From Sulfitobacter sp. S190 (lineage in GTDB: Bacteria > Pseudomonadota > Alphaproteobacteria > Rhodobacterales > Rhodobacteraceae), in contig NZ_CP081120.1 of the NCBI RefSeq assembly GCF_025141935.1, forward strand, positions 2,356,001-2,420,000: DNA of 64,000 nucleotides, given 5' to 3'. The position numbers were made by a program, and so were the translations under genes. Position 1 is the first letter of the stretch. Every line of letters starts with the position of its first letter. The notes beneath the pieces were generated by a model, which saw only the letters and a list, made by a program, of their open reading frames with translations, ran no database searches and was not told the origin of the DNA. Positions 18,838 through 28,514 of this stretch are shown in pieces.

Positions 18838-19770
18838 TCACAGTGTGGCGTCCGACGCCAACACGACCCGCAGCGGGACCGATGCGCTCTCGGGGCGCTC
18901 TGCGCCAATCACAAGCATTTCCTGCGCATCGAAAGTGGCCGCGAACCAAGCGGCGAGCGCCACGCTGTCACGCGGTTGGGCCGATGGCGTATCGACGCTG
19001 TCGAGCACGATTTTGGACGGTGCCCAGACGCAGGTCTGGCCGTTTTTCATGGCCCAGTCGAGTTCGGTCCGGGTATCGACGACAACGCAGCGCGGATCGC
19101 GGGCCGCCAGCACCCAGGCGTTTTGTTCGATGGCCAGCAGATCAATTCGGCGCTGTGCCATCTTGTGCGCCACTTGCGGCGCCGGCGTGTCGGAGGCGCC
19201 CACGCACAGGATCAGCGGGCGGCCCAGCGCCAGCAGTTGATCCAGCCAGCCGCCCAGATGCGGCGAGCCGATGGCGTCATTGCCCAGATACACCAGCTCG
19301 GGCTGCGGTGTTTCGGTCGGCAGATCGGCATCGGGGGTCACGTCGCCCTGTTCGCGGGCCCGCACGATTTCGACGCCCAATGCGCCCGGACCGCGGTCGA
19401 GCTTTTCGATGCGCACGAAGACCCGCATGGCCTGCGGTTCGAGCAGGATGCGTTCGGCGACACGTTCGGCAAGGGTTTCGAGAAGGGCCAGACGCTCGAC
19501 CGCGAGCTCGGCGGCAATCGCTTCGGTCACGCGGTCGTAGCTGAGGATGCGGTCGACATCGTCGTCGATCGGTCCGGTGAGCGGCTGCACCTCGACCACC
19601 ACGTTGAAGCAGATGCGCTGGGTTACGCCACGCTCGGCCTGAAAGGCACCGATTTCGACCTCGACCGTGTGGTCGCGCAGGGAAATGCGGTCCAGCGGGG
19701 CGGCATCTGTAGCGGTGGCCTCTGCCCGCTCGGATGGGTGGGCAAAGGCAAGTCGGGTTTCGGATGGCAT
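18838..19770 (-). CDS. folB: Dihydroneopterin aldolase fused to a kinase-fold-like domain
   Basis: Residues about 25-137 are a FolB domain (DRISLRDHTVEVEIGAFQAERGVTQ, then ALLETLAERVAERIL and VFVRIEKLD with the conserved lysine), which cleaves dihydroneopterin in folate synthesis. FolB is usually about 120 residues; this protein has 310. The extra part, about 157-310, resembles the amino-acid-kinase-fold proteins near MfnE (AHKMAQRRIDLLAIEQNAWVLAARDP, then DSVALAAWFA), but the N-terminal Lys-Gly-Gly of that fold reads YLGN. Its function is unknown. folP follows six bases after the stop. Confidence 0.85.
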   Translation of the reverse strand: MPSETRLAFAHPSERAEATATDAAPLDRISLRDHTVEVEIGAFQAERGVTQRICFNVVVEVQPLTGPIDDDVDRILSYDRVTEAIAAELAVERLALLETLAERVAERILLEPQAMRVFVRIEKLDRGPGALGVEIVRAREQGDVTPDADLPTETPQPELVYLGNDAIGSPHLGGWLDQLLALGRPLILCVGASDTPAPQVAHKMAQRRIDLLAIEQNAWVLAARDPRCVVVDTRTELDWAMKNGQTCVWAPSKIVLDSVDTPSAQPRDSVALAAWFAATFDAQEMLVIGAERPESASVPLRVVLASDATL

Positions 19771-19867
19771 GTCGGCGCTCGCTTGGGCTTGGGGCAAGAA
19801 TGCGTCCGTTATAGACGCTGCCCGCCTGATAGCAGGGCGACATGCGCCCTGCCAGAGCCGCTTTGCG

Positions 19868-20524
19868 TCAGTTCGACGCGGTACGTACGCCGCGGCGGTA
19901 GAACAGGTGCACACCGATGCGGGCGGTCCGTGTGAACTTGCGCGCCCAGCTGGGGCGTACCGCGGTCGTGTGATAGAAGGTCGCGCCATCGGTGATGTCG
20001 GGCGCGCGCCCGTCGATCACGGCCCGCGCCACCTTGGCCACCCGCTCGTAGGCGCGCGGCTCGCGGATGTGTTCGGGATTGCCGTCACAGGTATAGGTGA
20101 ACTGGCACTGGTATTTCTTGCCCGTGCCCTGATTGATCACCGAACAGAAGCTGTTGGGGAACCGCGAGGAGTTCACCCGGTTCTTGATGACTTCGGCCAC
20201 GGCAAACTGGCCTTTGACCGTTTCACCGCGTGCTTCGAAATAAAGCGCTTCGGCGAGGCATTTGAACTGCGCCGAGCCGGATGCCTTGGGCTGGCTGTCG
20301 ATCCACGCGCGCGAAAACTTCACGTCGCCCTGTTTGGCCGACGCTTTTGTCACTGTCGTGCCCAGCTCCTTGAGCCGGTCCGGCGATACCGTTTCGAGAC
20401 CCTTGGCCTCGATGCGCGCCAGATCGTCGGCGGCTTTGGTGTTTGCGAGTGTTGCGGCTGGCAGCGCCGCGATCAGTGCGAGTGCCAGCGCACCCTTTTT
20501 GAAACCGTTAAATCCGGACCCCAT
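19868..20524 (-). CDS. SleB/CwlJ-type cell wall hydrolase
   Basis: A 218-residue exported protein. Residues 1-27 look like a signal peptide (GFKKGALALALIAALPAATLA). The C-terminal Hydrolase_2 domain has the catalytic-glutamate segment KCLAEALYFEARGETVKGQFAVAEVIKNRV and conserved CSVINQ and ATFYHTT motifs. These enzymes cleave the peptidoglycan glycan strand or amide links in the periplasm; in non-sporeformers they are thought to act in wall remodelling. A cysteine pair (FCSVINQ and YQCQFTYTC) could form disulphides in the periplasm. Confidence 0.9.
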   Translation of the reverse strand: MGSGFNGFKKGALALALIAALPAATLANTKAADDLARIEAKGLETVSPDRLKELGTTVTKASAKQGDVKFSRAWIDSQPKASGSAQFKCLAEALYFEARGETVKGQFAVAEVIKNRVNSSRFPNSFCSVINQGTGKKYQCQFTYTCDGNPEHIREPRAYERVAKVARAVIDGRAPDITDGATFYHTTAVRPSWARKFTRTARIGVHLFYRRGVRTASN

Positions 20525-20652
20525 TGTCCTTCCCCCAAGTTATGTAAATATGCCCCGCCGCTTAGACGGAACTTTACGTGCCGACAAGCGTTGACGCAGA
20601 TTTTGGGCAAGGGTCCGCTCAAATCCGATAAGTTTACTTAAATAACAGATGG

Positions 20653-23193
20653 TTACTCGCCAATTCGGTCTGAAATCGCAAGTTGTGCTGCGGCCAGCCG
20701 TGCCACCGGTACGCGGAAAGGCGAGCATGAAACATAGTCGAATCCCACCTGTCGGCAGAAGGCAATCGATTCGGGATTGCCGCCGTGTTCGCCACAGACC
20801 GACAAGGTGACCCCCGGCTGGGCCGCCCTGCCCCGTTCCGCGCCCAGCTTTACCAGCTCTCCCACACCTTCGTAATCGAGGGTGTGAAACGGGTCTTCGC
20901 TGAACACGCCCTGCTGGACGTAGTCGGACATGAAGCGGCCCGCGTCGTCGCGGGACAGGCCGTATGTCATCTGGGTCAGATCGTTGGTGCCAAAGCTGAG
21001 AAAGGCGCAATGGGGGGCGATTTCGCCGGCGCGCAGGGCGGCCCGCGGTGTTTCAACCATGACCCCAAGACGGTAGGTGAAATCGGTTTCATGGGCCGTG
21101 CGCACCGCGGCGGCGACCGCGTCGATGGCCACCTTGACCAGTTCGACCTCGCGCTTGGCAGAGACCAGCGGGATCATGATTTCCGGCACCACCGGATCGC
21201 CATCGCGGCTGGCCTCGACCGTGGCCTCGAAGATGGCGCGGGCCTGCATTTCGTAGATTTCGGGCACGGTGACGCCCAGACGCACACCGCGCAGCCCCAG
21301 CATCGGGTTGTATTCGCCCATCGCCTCGATCCGGCGGGTCACATCGGAGCGCGGCAGACCAAGGGCTTCGGCCAATTCGCGCTGGCCGTTCTTGTCGGCG
21401 GGCAGGAATTCGTGCAGCGGCGGATCGAACAGCCGGATGGTCACCGGCTGGCCCTGCATGATGCGGAACAGTTGCACGAAATCGTCGCGCTGCATTGGCA
21501 GCAACCGCTCCAGCACGGCGCGGCGCCCGTCCGAGGTATCGGCAAAGATCATTTCGCGCATGACGGTCAGGCGACCGGGGTCAAAGAACATGTGTTCCGT
21601 CCGGCACAGGCCGATGCCGTGGGCGTTGAAATTGCGGGCCGTCTGGGCATCGGCGGGGGTATCGGCGTTGGCGCGGATCCCGATATCGGCGGCCGCGTCT
21701 GCCCAGTCCATCAGCTTGCGGAAATAGTCGTCCAGCGCGGCTTCCTGCATTTCGGCCGCCCCGGCGAGCACCTGCCCGGTGCTGCCGTCCACGGTGATTT
21801 CGTCGCCGGCGTGAAACACGCGCCCGTCGCCGGCGGTGATCGTCTTGGCGACGAGGTCGAACTGCATGTTGGAGGCCCCCACCACGCAGGGCAACCCGAT
21901 GCCGCGCCCGATCACCGCGGCGTGGCTGGTGATGCCGCCGCGTTCGGTCAGCACCGCGTGGGCCGCGTGCATGCCGCGGACGTCTTCGGAGGAGGTTTCG
22001 CGCCGCACGAGGATGCACGGTTCGTTGCGCGAATGGGCGGCCTGTGCTTCGGCGCCGTCAAACACCAGCTTGCCCGTGGCCGCACCGGGGCTGGCGGCGA
22101 TGCCGTGGCCGATCACGTCACGCGGCGCGGAAGGATCGATCTGGCGGTGCAGCAATTCGGTGAGCAACCGCGACGGAACCCGCATCAGCGCCTCTTCCCG
22201 CGGGATGATCCCGTCTTCGGCGAGCGTGACGGCAATGCGGACCGCCGCGCGCGACGAGCGTGCCACGCGCACCCCGTCGAGGATGTGCAGCGTGCCGTTG
22301 TCGATGGCAAATTCAACCTGCATTTCTTCGCGCAGACGCACGCGCATCAGGCTGGCGTGGGCCTTGAGCGTTTCAAACGCATCGGGCAGCGCGTCTTCGA
22401 GCGAGGGCCCGCGTGGATCACACACCAGATAGAGCGCATCTTCGTCGCCTTCCAGCGCGTCGCGGCCCTGGCTTTGTGCCAGATACCGCCCCGTGACCTG
22501 TGGCGCGCCGGTGTCGCTGTCGACCAGTTGCAGCACGCCGGATCCGCAGCGCCCCGCGCCGACGCCGAAGATCATTTCCTGCACCACCAGCCCCAGACCC
22601 GCGTCGGCGGGCGCGCCCTTGGCCTGACGCAGCAGCCGTGCGGAGGTGCCTTCCCACGCGCGCGCCATCGAACGCAGCACGGCGGCGAGCTGGATCCGGC
22701 GCAGTTGCGGAAAACGCTCTTCGGTTTCGTCCTCGTAGGCGCGCAGGGTTTCTTCGAGCGCGCTGCGGCCTTCGCCGGTCACATCGTCGAACATATCGGG
22801 GTCGAGCCGCATGACGTTGATCGCGTAGGACTGGATAAAGCGGGTGTAGATCTGCGCGGCGGCGGTTTCGCCCATGCTGTCGCAGAAGCGCTCGAAACGG
22901 GCATCGTTCATGCCGATGTTCAGAACCGCCCCCGGCCCGCCCCAATCGGGATCCTGGCTGCTGGGCCGCACACAGAGCAGGGCATCGCGGTCGAACTGGT
23001 CCACGACCGAACCGACGTCGGGCAGTTTGTCCTGCGCGATGCGGTGCACCGTCTCGAACGAAAGAGCGACGGTACGCGGGACAGGCAAATCGAGCCGCAC
23101 CAGACGCTGCAAGCATTTCGCACGCCCCCCGTGGGTCGCCGTGGCGACGGGGGCGGTTTGCGTAATCAGCGTGGTATCGGGGTTATTCTGCAC
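20653..23193 (-). CDS. PPDK-like phosphotransferase with altered ATP-grasp residues
   Basis: An 846-residue homologue of pyruvate phosphate dikinase. The swivelling domain keeps the phosphohistidine (GGITSHAAVIG, His424), and the C-terminal PEP/pyruvate barrel keeps CRTEHMFF (Arg531), GLRGVRLG, PEIMIPLV and CGEHGG (Cys800). The N-terminal nucleotide domain departs from the family: the GGKG-type lysine reads GGRAK (Arg24), the region before VLNIGMND lacks the usual PGMMDT, and the IEF...LQTR segment reads VEF...LDGV (Asp306, Val308). Classical ATP/Pi-dependent PPDK activity is therefore uncertain. It is 99 bases from glyS, on the same strand. Confidence 0.85.
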   Translation of the reverse strand: MQNNPDTTLITQTAPVATATHGGRAKCLQRLVRLDLPVPRTVALSFETVHRIAQDKLPDVGSVVDQFDRDALLCVRPSSQDPDWGGPGAVLNIGMNDARFERFCDSMGETAAAQIYTRFIQSYAINVMRLDPDMFDDVTGEGRSALEETLRAYEDETEERFPQLRRIQLAAVLRSMARAWEGTSARLLRQAKGAPADAGLGLVVQEMIFGVGAGRCGSGVLQLVDSDTGAPQVTGRYLAQSQGRDALEGDEDALYLVCDPRGPSLEDALPDAFETLKAHASLMRVRLREEMQVEFAIDNGTLHILDGVRVARSSRAAVRIAVTLAEDGIIPREEALMRVPSRLLTELLHRQIDPSAPRDVIGHGIAASPGAATGKLVFDGAEAQAAHSRNEPCILVRRETSSEDVRGMHAAHAVLTERGGITSHAAVIGRGIGLPCVVGASNMQFDLVAKTITAGDGRVFHAGDEITVDGSTGQVLAGAAEMQEAALDDYFRKLMDWADAAADIGIRANADTPADAQTARNFNAHGIGLCRTEHMFFDPGRLTVMREMIFADTSDGRRAVLERLLPMQRDDFVQLFRIMQGQPVTIRLFDPPLHEFLPADKNGQRELAEALGLPRSDVTRRIEAMGEYNPMLGLRGVRLGVTVPEIYEMQARAIFEATVEASRDGDPVVPEIMIPLVSAKREVELVKVAIDAVAAAVRTAHETDFTYRLGVMVETPRAALRAGEIAPHCAFLSFGTNDLTQMTYGLSRDDAGRFMSDYVQQGVFSEDPFHTLDYEGVGELVKLGAERGRAAQPGVTLSVCGEHGGNPESIAFCRQVGFDYVSCSPFRVPVARLAAAQLAISDRIGE

Positions 23194-23292
23194 CGCAGCA
23201 TCCTTTCACATCGGATGCACCATAGGAGGTTTGGCGCACATGGCAAGCGCCGCGTGACGGGCGCCGGGCGTCCCGTCACGTCGCGCGCGGCG

Positions 23293-25521
23293 CTATCCTT
23301 CGATGCGCGTGAGGTCGGCCACACCGGTACAAATGGTGCGGATGCGGCTGAGCAGATTGAGCCGGTTGCGGCGCACGGTCGCGTTGTCGGTGTTGATCTG
23401 CACCGCGTCGAAAAACGCATCAAGCGGGCCGCGCAGCCCCGCCATCGCGGAGACGGCGGTGGTGAAATCCTGTGCCTGCATGGCGGGCGTAATCCTGGCC
23501 TCCGCCGCATCGAGCGCGGCAAAAAGCGCCTTTTCCTCGGGGGTTTCGGCGAATTTCACGTCCGCACCGTAGGAGTATTCGACGCCATCGGCGGCTTCGG
23601 CCTGCGACAGGATGTTGTTGGCGCGTTTGAAGGCCTGAATGAGGTTACCGCCATCGTCGGTTTTCAGCGCATCGGAAAGCGCCCGCGCCCGTTTGACCAG
23701 CAGGTTGAGATCATCCGATCCGTCCATCGCGATGCAGGCATCGATCACGTCGTGGCGGATGCCCTGATCCTTGAGATAGACCTTGAGGCGGTCGTGCAGG
23801 AAGGACAGCAGGTTATCCGTTTTGGCAGGCACGGCTTCGCGCAACTCACCAAAGCTTTCGGAGGGGAGTTTGTGATCCTTGCGGTGCAGGAACGCATCGA
23901 AGGCGGCACCGAACACGCCATGCTTGGCAATTTCGCCGAGCAGGTCGTTCACATCGGCCTCGTGCAGATCGGGCTTGGCCTGCGCCTTGTTGCGCACGAG
24001 CTGGACGGAATTGAGATGATCGAGCGCCACGTGCAGATCGTTTTCCACCAGAATGCGGATCACCCCGAGCGCGGCGCGGCGCAGGGCGAAGGGATCCTTG
24101 GAGCCGGTGGGCTTTTCGTCGATCGCCCAGAAGCCGGTGAGCTTGTCGATCTTTTCGGCCAAGGCGACGGCGATGGACACGGGTGCCGTTGGCACCGCGT
24201 CCGACGGCCCCAGCGGCGCATAGTGTTCTTCCGCGGCGGCGGCGATGGCGTCACTGTGGCCTGCGGCGGCGGCGTAGTAGCGGCCCATGAGGCCCTGCAA
24301 TTCGGGAAATTCATAGACCATTTCTGACGACAGGTCGGCCTTGGCCAGCTTGGCCGCTTGCCGCGCCTCCTGCGGGTCGGCGCCGACCATCGGGGCCAGT
24401 TCGCACGCCAAGGTCGCCATACGCTCGATCAATTCGGCCTGTGTGCCCAGCTTGTTGTGGAAGGTCACGTTCTTGAGATTGTCGACCCAGGCGTCCATGC
24501 CAGCGTCGGACGTGGCGGTGCGCAGGTCGTTGTCCCAGAAGAATTTGGCGTCGGCCAGCCGAGCGCTGAGCACCTTTTCGTTGCCTGCGAGGATCGTGGC
24601 ACCGTTGTCGGCGGTTGTGCGGTTCGCCACGGTGATGAACCGCTCGATCCGGCCCGTCTTGGGGTTGCGCACGGAAAAGAACTTCTGGTGTTCTTTCATG
24701 GAGGTTTGCAGCACTTCGGCAGGCAGATCGAGAAAGGCATCACCGATGCGCCCCATCAACACGACGGGCCATTCCACCAGACCGGCCACTTCGGCCAGAA
24801 GGCCCGCGTCCTCGACAACCTCGAGCCCGTTGGCGAAGGCGGTGTTGGTGGCGTCGTTCCAGATCGTATCGCGCCGTTCCGCGCTGTCGAGCACCACATG
24901 CGCGCGCTTGAGCTTGGTCGTGTAGTCGTCAAAGCCGGTGACCGTGATCGCGTCGGGCGCAAGAAAGCGGTGGCCGTAGGTCAGGTTGCCAGCGGTGATC
25001 CCATCCACGTCCAGCGGCACGACGTCTGCGCCGTCTTCGCGGGTCAGGATGCACAGGATGGACTGCAACGGGCGTACCCAGCGCAGGCTGCCGCTGCCCC
25101 AGCGCATGGATTTGGGCCACGGGAAATTGCGGATCGTGTGGTCGAGCACTTCGGCGATGATGTCTGCGGCGGGCCGTCCGTCGCGGGTGATCTTGGCGAA
25201 CAGGATCTTGCCCTTGGGGGTGTCGCGTTCCTCGAGGTCGTCGCGGCTGAGGCCTGCGCCGCGCAGGAATCCTTCGATCGCCTTTTCGGGGGCGTCGGCC
25301 TTGGGGCCTTTGCGTTCTTCGACCGTGCGCGGGCTGGCGTCAAGCACGCCTTCCACCGTCAGGCACAGGCGGCGCGGTGTCGCGAATGCCGCTGCGGAGG
25401 CATAGGTGAGGCCCGCCTCGACCATGCCGTTGGTCACCAGCTTTTTGAGATCATCGGCCGCGCGCGACTGCATGCGGGCGGGGATTTCTTCGGAGAAAAG
25501 TTCAATCAGCAGGTCTGGCAC
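23293..25521 (-). CDS. glyS: Glycyl-tRNA synthetase beta subunit
   Basis: The 742-residue beta subunit of the tetrameric bacterial glycyl-tRNA synthetase, which holds tRNA recognition. It begins PDLLIELFSEEIPARMQSRAADDLKK, the canonical start, and contains ATPRRLCL, GPKADAPEKAIEGFLR, MRWGSGSLRWVRPLQSILC and a C-terminal anticodon-binding-like helical part. The start is GTG. The partner glyQ is about 1.9 kb upstream on the same strand, separated by three small genes. Confidence 0.97.
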   Translation of the reverse strand: MPDLLIELFSEEIPARMQSRAADDLKKLVTNGMVEAGLTYASAAAFATPRRLCLTVEGVLDASPRTVEERKGPKADAPEKAIEGFLRGAGLSRDDLEERDTPKGKILFAKITRDGRPAADIIAEVLDHTIRNFPWPKSMRWGSGSLRWVRPLQSILCILTREDGADVVPLDVDGITAGNLTYGHRFLAPDAITVTGFDDYTTKLKRAHVVLDSAERRDTIWNDATNTAFANGLEVVEDAGLLAEVAGLVEWPVVLMGRIGDAFLDLPAEVLQTSMKEHQKFFSVRNPKTGRIERFITVANRTTADNGATILAGNEKVLSARLADAKFFWDNDLRTATSDAGMDAWVDNLKNVTFHNKLGTQAELIERMATLACELAPMVGADPQEARQAAKLAKADLSSEMVYEFPELQGLMGRYYAAAAGHSDAIAAAAEEHYAPLGPSDAVPTAPVSIAVALAEKIDKLTGFWAIDEKPTGSKDPFALRRAALGVIRILVENDLHVALDHLNSVQLVRNKAQAKPDLHEADVNDLLGEIAKHGVFGAAFDAFLHRKDHKLPSESFGELREAVPAKTDNLLSFLHDRLKVYLKDQGIRHDVIDACIAMDGSDDLNLLVKRARALSDALKTDDGGNLIQAFKRANNILSQAEAADGVEYSYGADVKFAETPEEKALFAALDAAEARITPAMQAQDFTTAVSAMAGLRGPLDAFFDAVQINTDNATVRRNRLNLLSRIRTICTGVADLTRIEG

Positions 25522-25619
25522 GGGCGCGTCTTTCTGAAGTCAGATAGGTCGCCATCGCAATAGCGGTGCGGCGCGCCCGCGTCCACCCCCGCGCGACAGG
25601 CGGGGGCCGTCACCTGCGT

Positions 25620-26441
25620 TCAGGACAGTTTGTTGGCCAGCGTCTCCACGTCGGGTCCGTTGATGCGGGGCACCACGCGGTATGCGGCTTCGACAAAGTT
25701 GTAGAGCGCGAAGGCCAGCACCCCGATGCCCGCGACACCGAGCAGAATCCGCCCGTAGGCCACGCTGCGCAGTTGCTGGAGCGCCTGACCCAGACCGCCG
25801 GCGCGTTCGGGATCCCCAAAGAAGGCCGCCGCCGCAATCGAAAGGGCCACCAGCGCCAGCAATCCGCCGTAGACGACCAGACCGCCCGTCAGCACCGGCG
25901 AGAGTTTCGTTGTCAGCGACGAGGCCGCCAGGTGGTCCTTGTATTTGCCGCTGAGACCCTTGTACGCGTAATAGATGCCCGCACCGAGCAGGATGCAGGC
26001 GCCGATCCCCACGAGAATGCGCCCCTGTGGCATCGCCATGACCTTTTGGGTCCAGTCCGACGTGCTGTCGCCGCCGCTTGACTGGCCCTGCGCCAGACCG
26101 ATCACCGATACCCCGATGGCGCCATGAAGCAGGCCCGTCACGATGAGACCCGCGCGCGAAAAGAGACCCTTGGCATCCGTGCCCTTGTCATCGACATCCG
26201 CAATGCCCGCGATCACGCGCCAACCAAGATAACAAAAAAGCCCCAGCGCGATCAGCCACAACAGCGGGGTGCCGAAGGGTTCGGAGCGCAGGGCCACCAG
26301 CGCGTCCTTCGTGCCGGATGTGCCGACCGATTTGACCGCGGCAAGGATGGCAAGAAAGCCGACCGCCACGTAAATCGCGCCGCGCGCGCCGTATCCGGCC
26401 CGCATGACCCATTTCAGTCCTTCGTGTGATTTGTCAGCCAT
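25620..26441 (-). CDS. DUF1206 membrane protein
   Basis: A 273-residue polytopic protein with about six membrane helices arranged as three similar pairs, each with a short G-Y/F-x-A-R-G-A/I start (first: VMRAGYGARGAIYVAVGFLAILA; second: LFSRAGLIVTGLLHGAIGVSVIG; third: PYGRILLGVAGIGVLAFALYNFVEA on the family pattern). This triplicated layout is the DUF1206 family, of unknown function. ATG follows GGGAGA. It lies between glyQ and glyS in the minus-strand group. Confidence 0.88.
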   Translation of the reverse strand: MADKSHEGLKWVMRAGYGARGAIYVAVGFLAILAAVKSVGTSGTKDALVALRSEPFGTPLLWLIALGLFCYLGWRVIAGIADVDDKGTDAKGLFSRAGLIVTGLLHGAIGVSVIGLAQGQSSGGDSTSDWTQKVMAMPQGRILVGIGACILLGAGIYYAYKGLSGKYKDHLAASSLTTKLSPVLTGGLVVYGGLLALVALSIAAAAFFGDPERAGGLGQALQQLRSVAYGRILLGVAGIGVLAFALYNFVEAAYRVVPRINGPDVETLANKLS

Positions 26442-26527
26442 TGCGCATCTCCCGTTGAGGAAGAAAGGGCGCGGCGGCCCGTTTGGTTCCGTGCGCGCCC
26501 AAAGAATGCGTCAGACCACCGCGATGA

Positions 26528-27046
26528 TCACGGCCTGCGGGGGCATTCCTCGCCGACGATCGTGCCGTCGTAGGCCTTTTCGCCGCAATCGTTGAGCTCG
26601 TGCCAGATATAGCCGCGCCCGTCGTCGGTGATGGCAACGATCCGGTCGACCCCGAAAGCGATGTTCTTTTCGCTCAGAAACACGAGGGCCGTGCCTGCGG
26701 TGATGTCTGCCCCGATCGCTTCGGCGTCAAAACAGTCGAACCACCCCGGCGCGTTGCGCGGGCTGACGTCGGTGTCGACCATCTGGTAGGTTTCGGTCAG
26801 CAACGCGAGGCTGAAGGGGGTTTCGAAACAGGCGCGGTAGCGGATCGGCGAGCTGTCTGCATCAATGGCGCGGAACGCTTCGGTCGGGATGGGTTCGGGC
26901 TGCCCCGAAGAGAGCGACACCAGCGCCACGCCATCGTCGGGGGCCGCGACCTCTTCGTAGAAACCGTAGATTTGCAGATAATACAGGGCTGCGCCCGCGA
27001 TCAATGCCGACACCAAAATGATAATTCCTACGATTTTGCCGCTCAT
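26528..27046 (-). CDS. Membrane-anchored protein, probably DUF6446
   Basis: A 172-residue protein with one N-terminal membrane helix ([33 protein letters not shown]) and a periplasmic domain with paired cysteines (YRACFETPF and WFDCFDAEAIG, then NDCGEKAYDG and EECPRRP). Its start ATG overlaps the TGA of the upstream VOC gene (ATGA), so the two are probably translationally coupled. The layout recalls a Rhodobacteraceae family of unknown function found beside glyQ (DUF6446); that label is from memory and needs a profile search. Confidence 0.68.
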   Translation of the reverse strand: MSGKIVGIIILVSALIAGAALYYLQIYGFYEEVAAPDDGVALVSLSSGQPEPIPTEAFRAIDADSSPIRYRACFETPFSLALLTETYQMVDTDVSPRNAPGWFDCFDAEAIGADITAGTALVFLSEKNIAFGVDRIVAITDDGRGYIWHELNDCGEKAYDGTIVGEECPRRP

Positions 27047-27405
27047 CCCGCGTCCTGTCCGAAACACAGCACATTGTCGTCGGGGTCGGTGACCTCGATT
27101 TCGCGCATGCCGTAAGAGGTGACATCCGGGCCCTTGTAGGGCTGCTTGCGGGTGTCGAGATGTGCGATCATTGCGTCCATGTCCGGCACATAGAAATAGG
27201 CGCGCCAGTTGTCCCATGCCTCGCCCGGGCCATCCCAGCTGTGCAGGAAAATCTGCGCCGCACCCGCCCGGAAGATGCCGAAGCCGGTGACCGGATCGCC
27301 CGCCTCGTTCACCACGGTGTCAAAACGCAGCTCGTCCATGTAGAACGCCTTGGCCCGCTGGTAATCGGACACGCGCAGGACCGGGGTGGCGTTGACGTAG
27401 CTCAC
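27043..27405 (-). CDS. VOC family protein (bleomycin-resistance-like)
   Basis: A 120-residue glyoxalase-fold protein: [25 protein letters not shown] opens the first module, and [33 protein letters not shown] with [17 protein letters not shown] close the second. The start is a GTG at 27405 overlapping the glyQ stop (GTGA), and its stop overlaps the next start (ATGA), so three genes are tightly coupled. Binding of a small ligand is likely; no substrate can be assigned. Confidence 0.85.
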   Translation of the reverse strand: MSYVNATPVLRVSDYQRAKAFYMDELRFDTVVNEAGDPVTGFGIFRAGAAQIFLHSWDGPGEAWDNWRAYFYVPDMDAMIAHLDTRKQPYKGPDVTSYGMREIEVTDPDDNVLCFGQDAG

Positions 27406-28334
27406 GCCGCGTCCCCGGGTTGCCAGCCGCCGGCACGGGTCTGCACGAAGGCATCGGCGCACATTTTGGTCAACGCCCGCACCCGCCCGATATAGGCCTG
27501 CCGTTCGGTCACCGAGATCACGCCGCGCGCGTCGAGCAGATTGAAGATGTGGCTGGCCTTGATCGCCTGGTCGTAGGCGGGATGGGCCATCACGATCCGT
27601 TTGCCCGTCTTGGGGTCGTCGTGCGGTGCCTCGATGATGGCGCGGCATTCGGCCTCGGCCTCTTCGAAGTGGCGCAGCAGCACGTCGGTGTTGGCCACGT
27701 CGAAGTTCCAGCGCGCGTATTCTTCTTCGGTCTGTTTGAACACGTCGCCGTAGCTGAGCGCGATGGGCGCGTCGGGATCGTTGAAAGGCATGTCCATGAC
27801 GTGATCCACGCCCAGAATATACATCGCCAGACGTTCCAGACCGTAGGTCAGCTCCCCCGACACGGGGTGGCAGTCGTGCCCGCCGACCTGCTGGAAATAG
27901 GTAAATTGGCTGACTTCCATGCCGTCGCACCAGACTTCCCAGCCCAGCCCCCACGCGCCAAGCGTCGGGCTTTCCCAATCGTCCTCGACAAAGCGGATGT
28001 CGTGCAGGTCCATCTTGATGCCGATCGCCTCGAGCGATCCCAGATAGAGGTTCTGGAGATCGGGCGGGCTGGGTTTGATCAGCACCTGATACTGGTAATA
28101 ATGCTGCAACCGGTTCGGATTTTCGCCGTAGCGCCCGTCGGTGGGACGGCGCGAGGGCTGCACATAGGCCGCGGCCCACGGTTGCGAGCCGAGCGACCGC
28201 AAGGTGGTGGCCGGGTGGAACGTGCCCGCGCCCACTTCCATGTCGTAGGGTTGCAGCACCGCACAGCCCTGACGCGCCCAGTAGTCCTGCAAGCGCAGTA
28301 TGATTTCCTGAAAGGACCGGGGGGTTTGCGCCAT
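27402..28334 (-). CDS. glyQ: Glycyl-tRNA synthetase alpha subunit
   Basis: The 310-residue alpha subunit carries the class II catalytic core that activates glycine. It shows the near-invariant [44 protein letters not shown]-terminal block and later [44 protein letters not shown]. It heads a minus-strand group (glyQ, VOC, membrane protein, DUF1206, glyS). Confidence 0.98.
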   Translation of the reverse strand: MAQTPRSFQEIILRLQDYWARQGCAVLQPYDMEVGAGTFHPATTLRSLGSQPWAAAYVQPSRRPTDGRYGENPNRLQHYYQYQVLIKPSPPDLQNLYLGSLEAIGIKMDLHDIRFVEDDWESPTLGAWGLGWEVWCDGMEVSQFTYFQQVGGHDCHPVSGELTYGLERLAMYILGVDHVMDMPFNDPDAPIALSYGDVFKQTEEEYARWNFDVANTDVLLRHFEEAEAECRAIIEAPHDDPKTGKRIVMAHPAYDQAIKASHIFNLLDARGVISVTERQAYIGRVRALTKMCADAFVQTRAGGWQPGDAA

Positions 28335-28514
28335 CGTCTTTTTCCTTGCCGTTTGACCGCCCTTTTATGGCGAGACGCGCCGCCGCGCAAGCCGCCGCCG
28401 TGCGGGGGCCACACGGCCTCGCAAATGTCATCGGACATGTGCTTTACCTTGTGGCAATCGTTGCTAAATCCTGTTTATGTGCCGCAATTGCAAACCCAGT
28501 GAGTGTTCCTGACG

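Noticed and set aside
18833..18949. Longer folP start at 18949
   Set aside because: Would overlap folB by more than 110 bases; ATG 18832 falls six bases after the folB stop and gives a reasonable N-terminus.
20785..24327. 1180-codon plus-strand reading frame
   Set aside because: Runs antisense through both the PPDK-like gene and glyS; rich in His, Arg and Gly as typical of antisense frames at high GC, with no ribosome site or domain.
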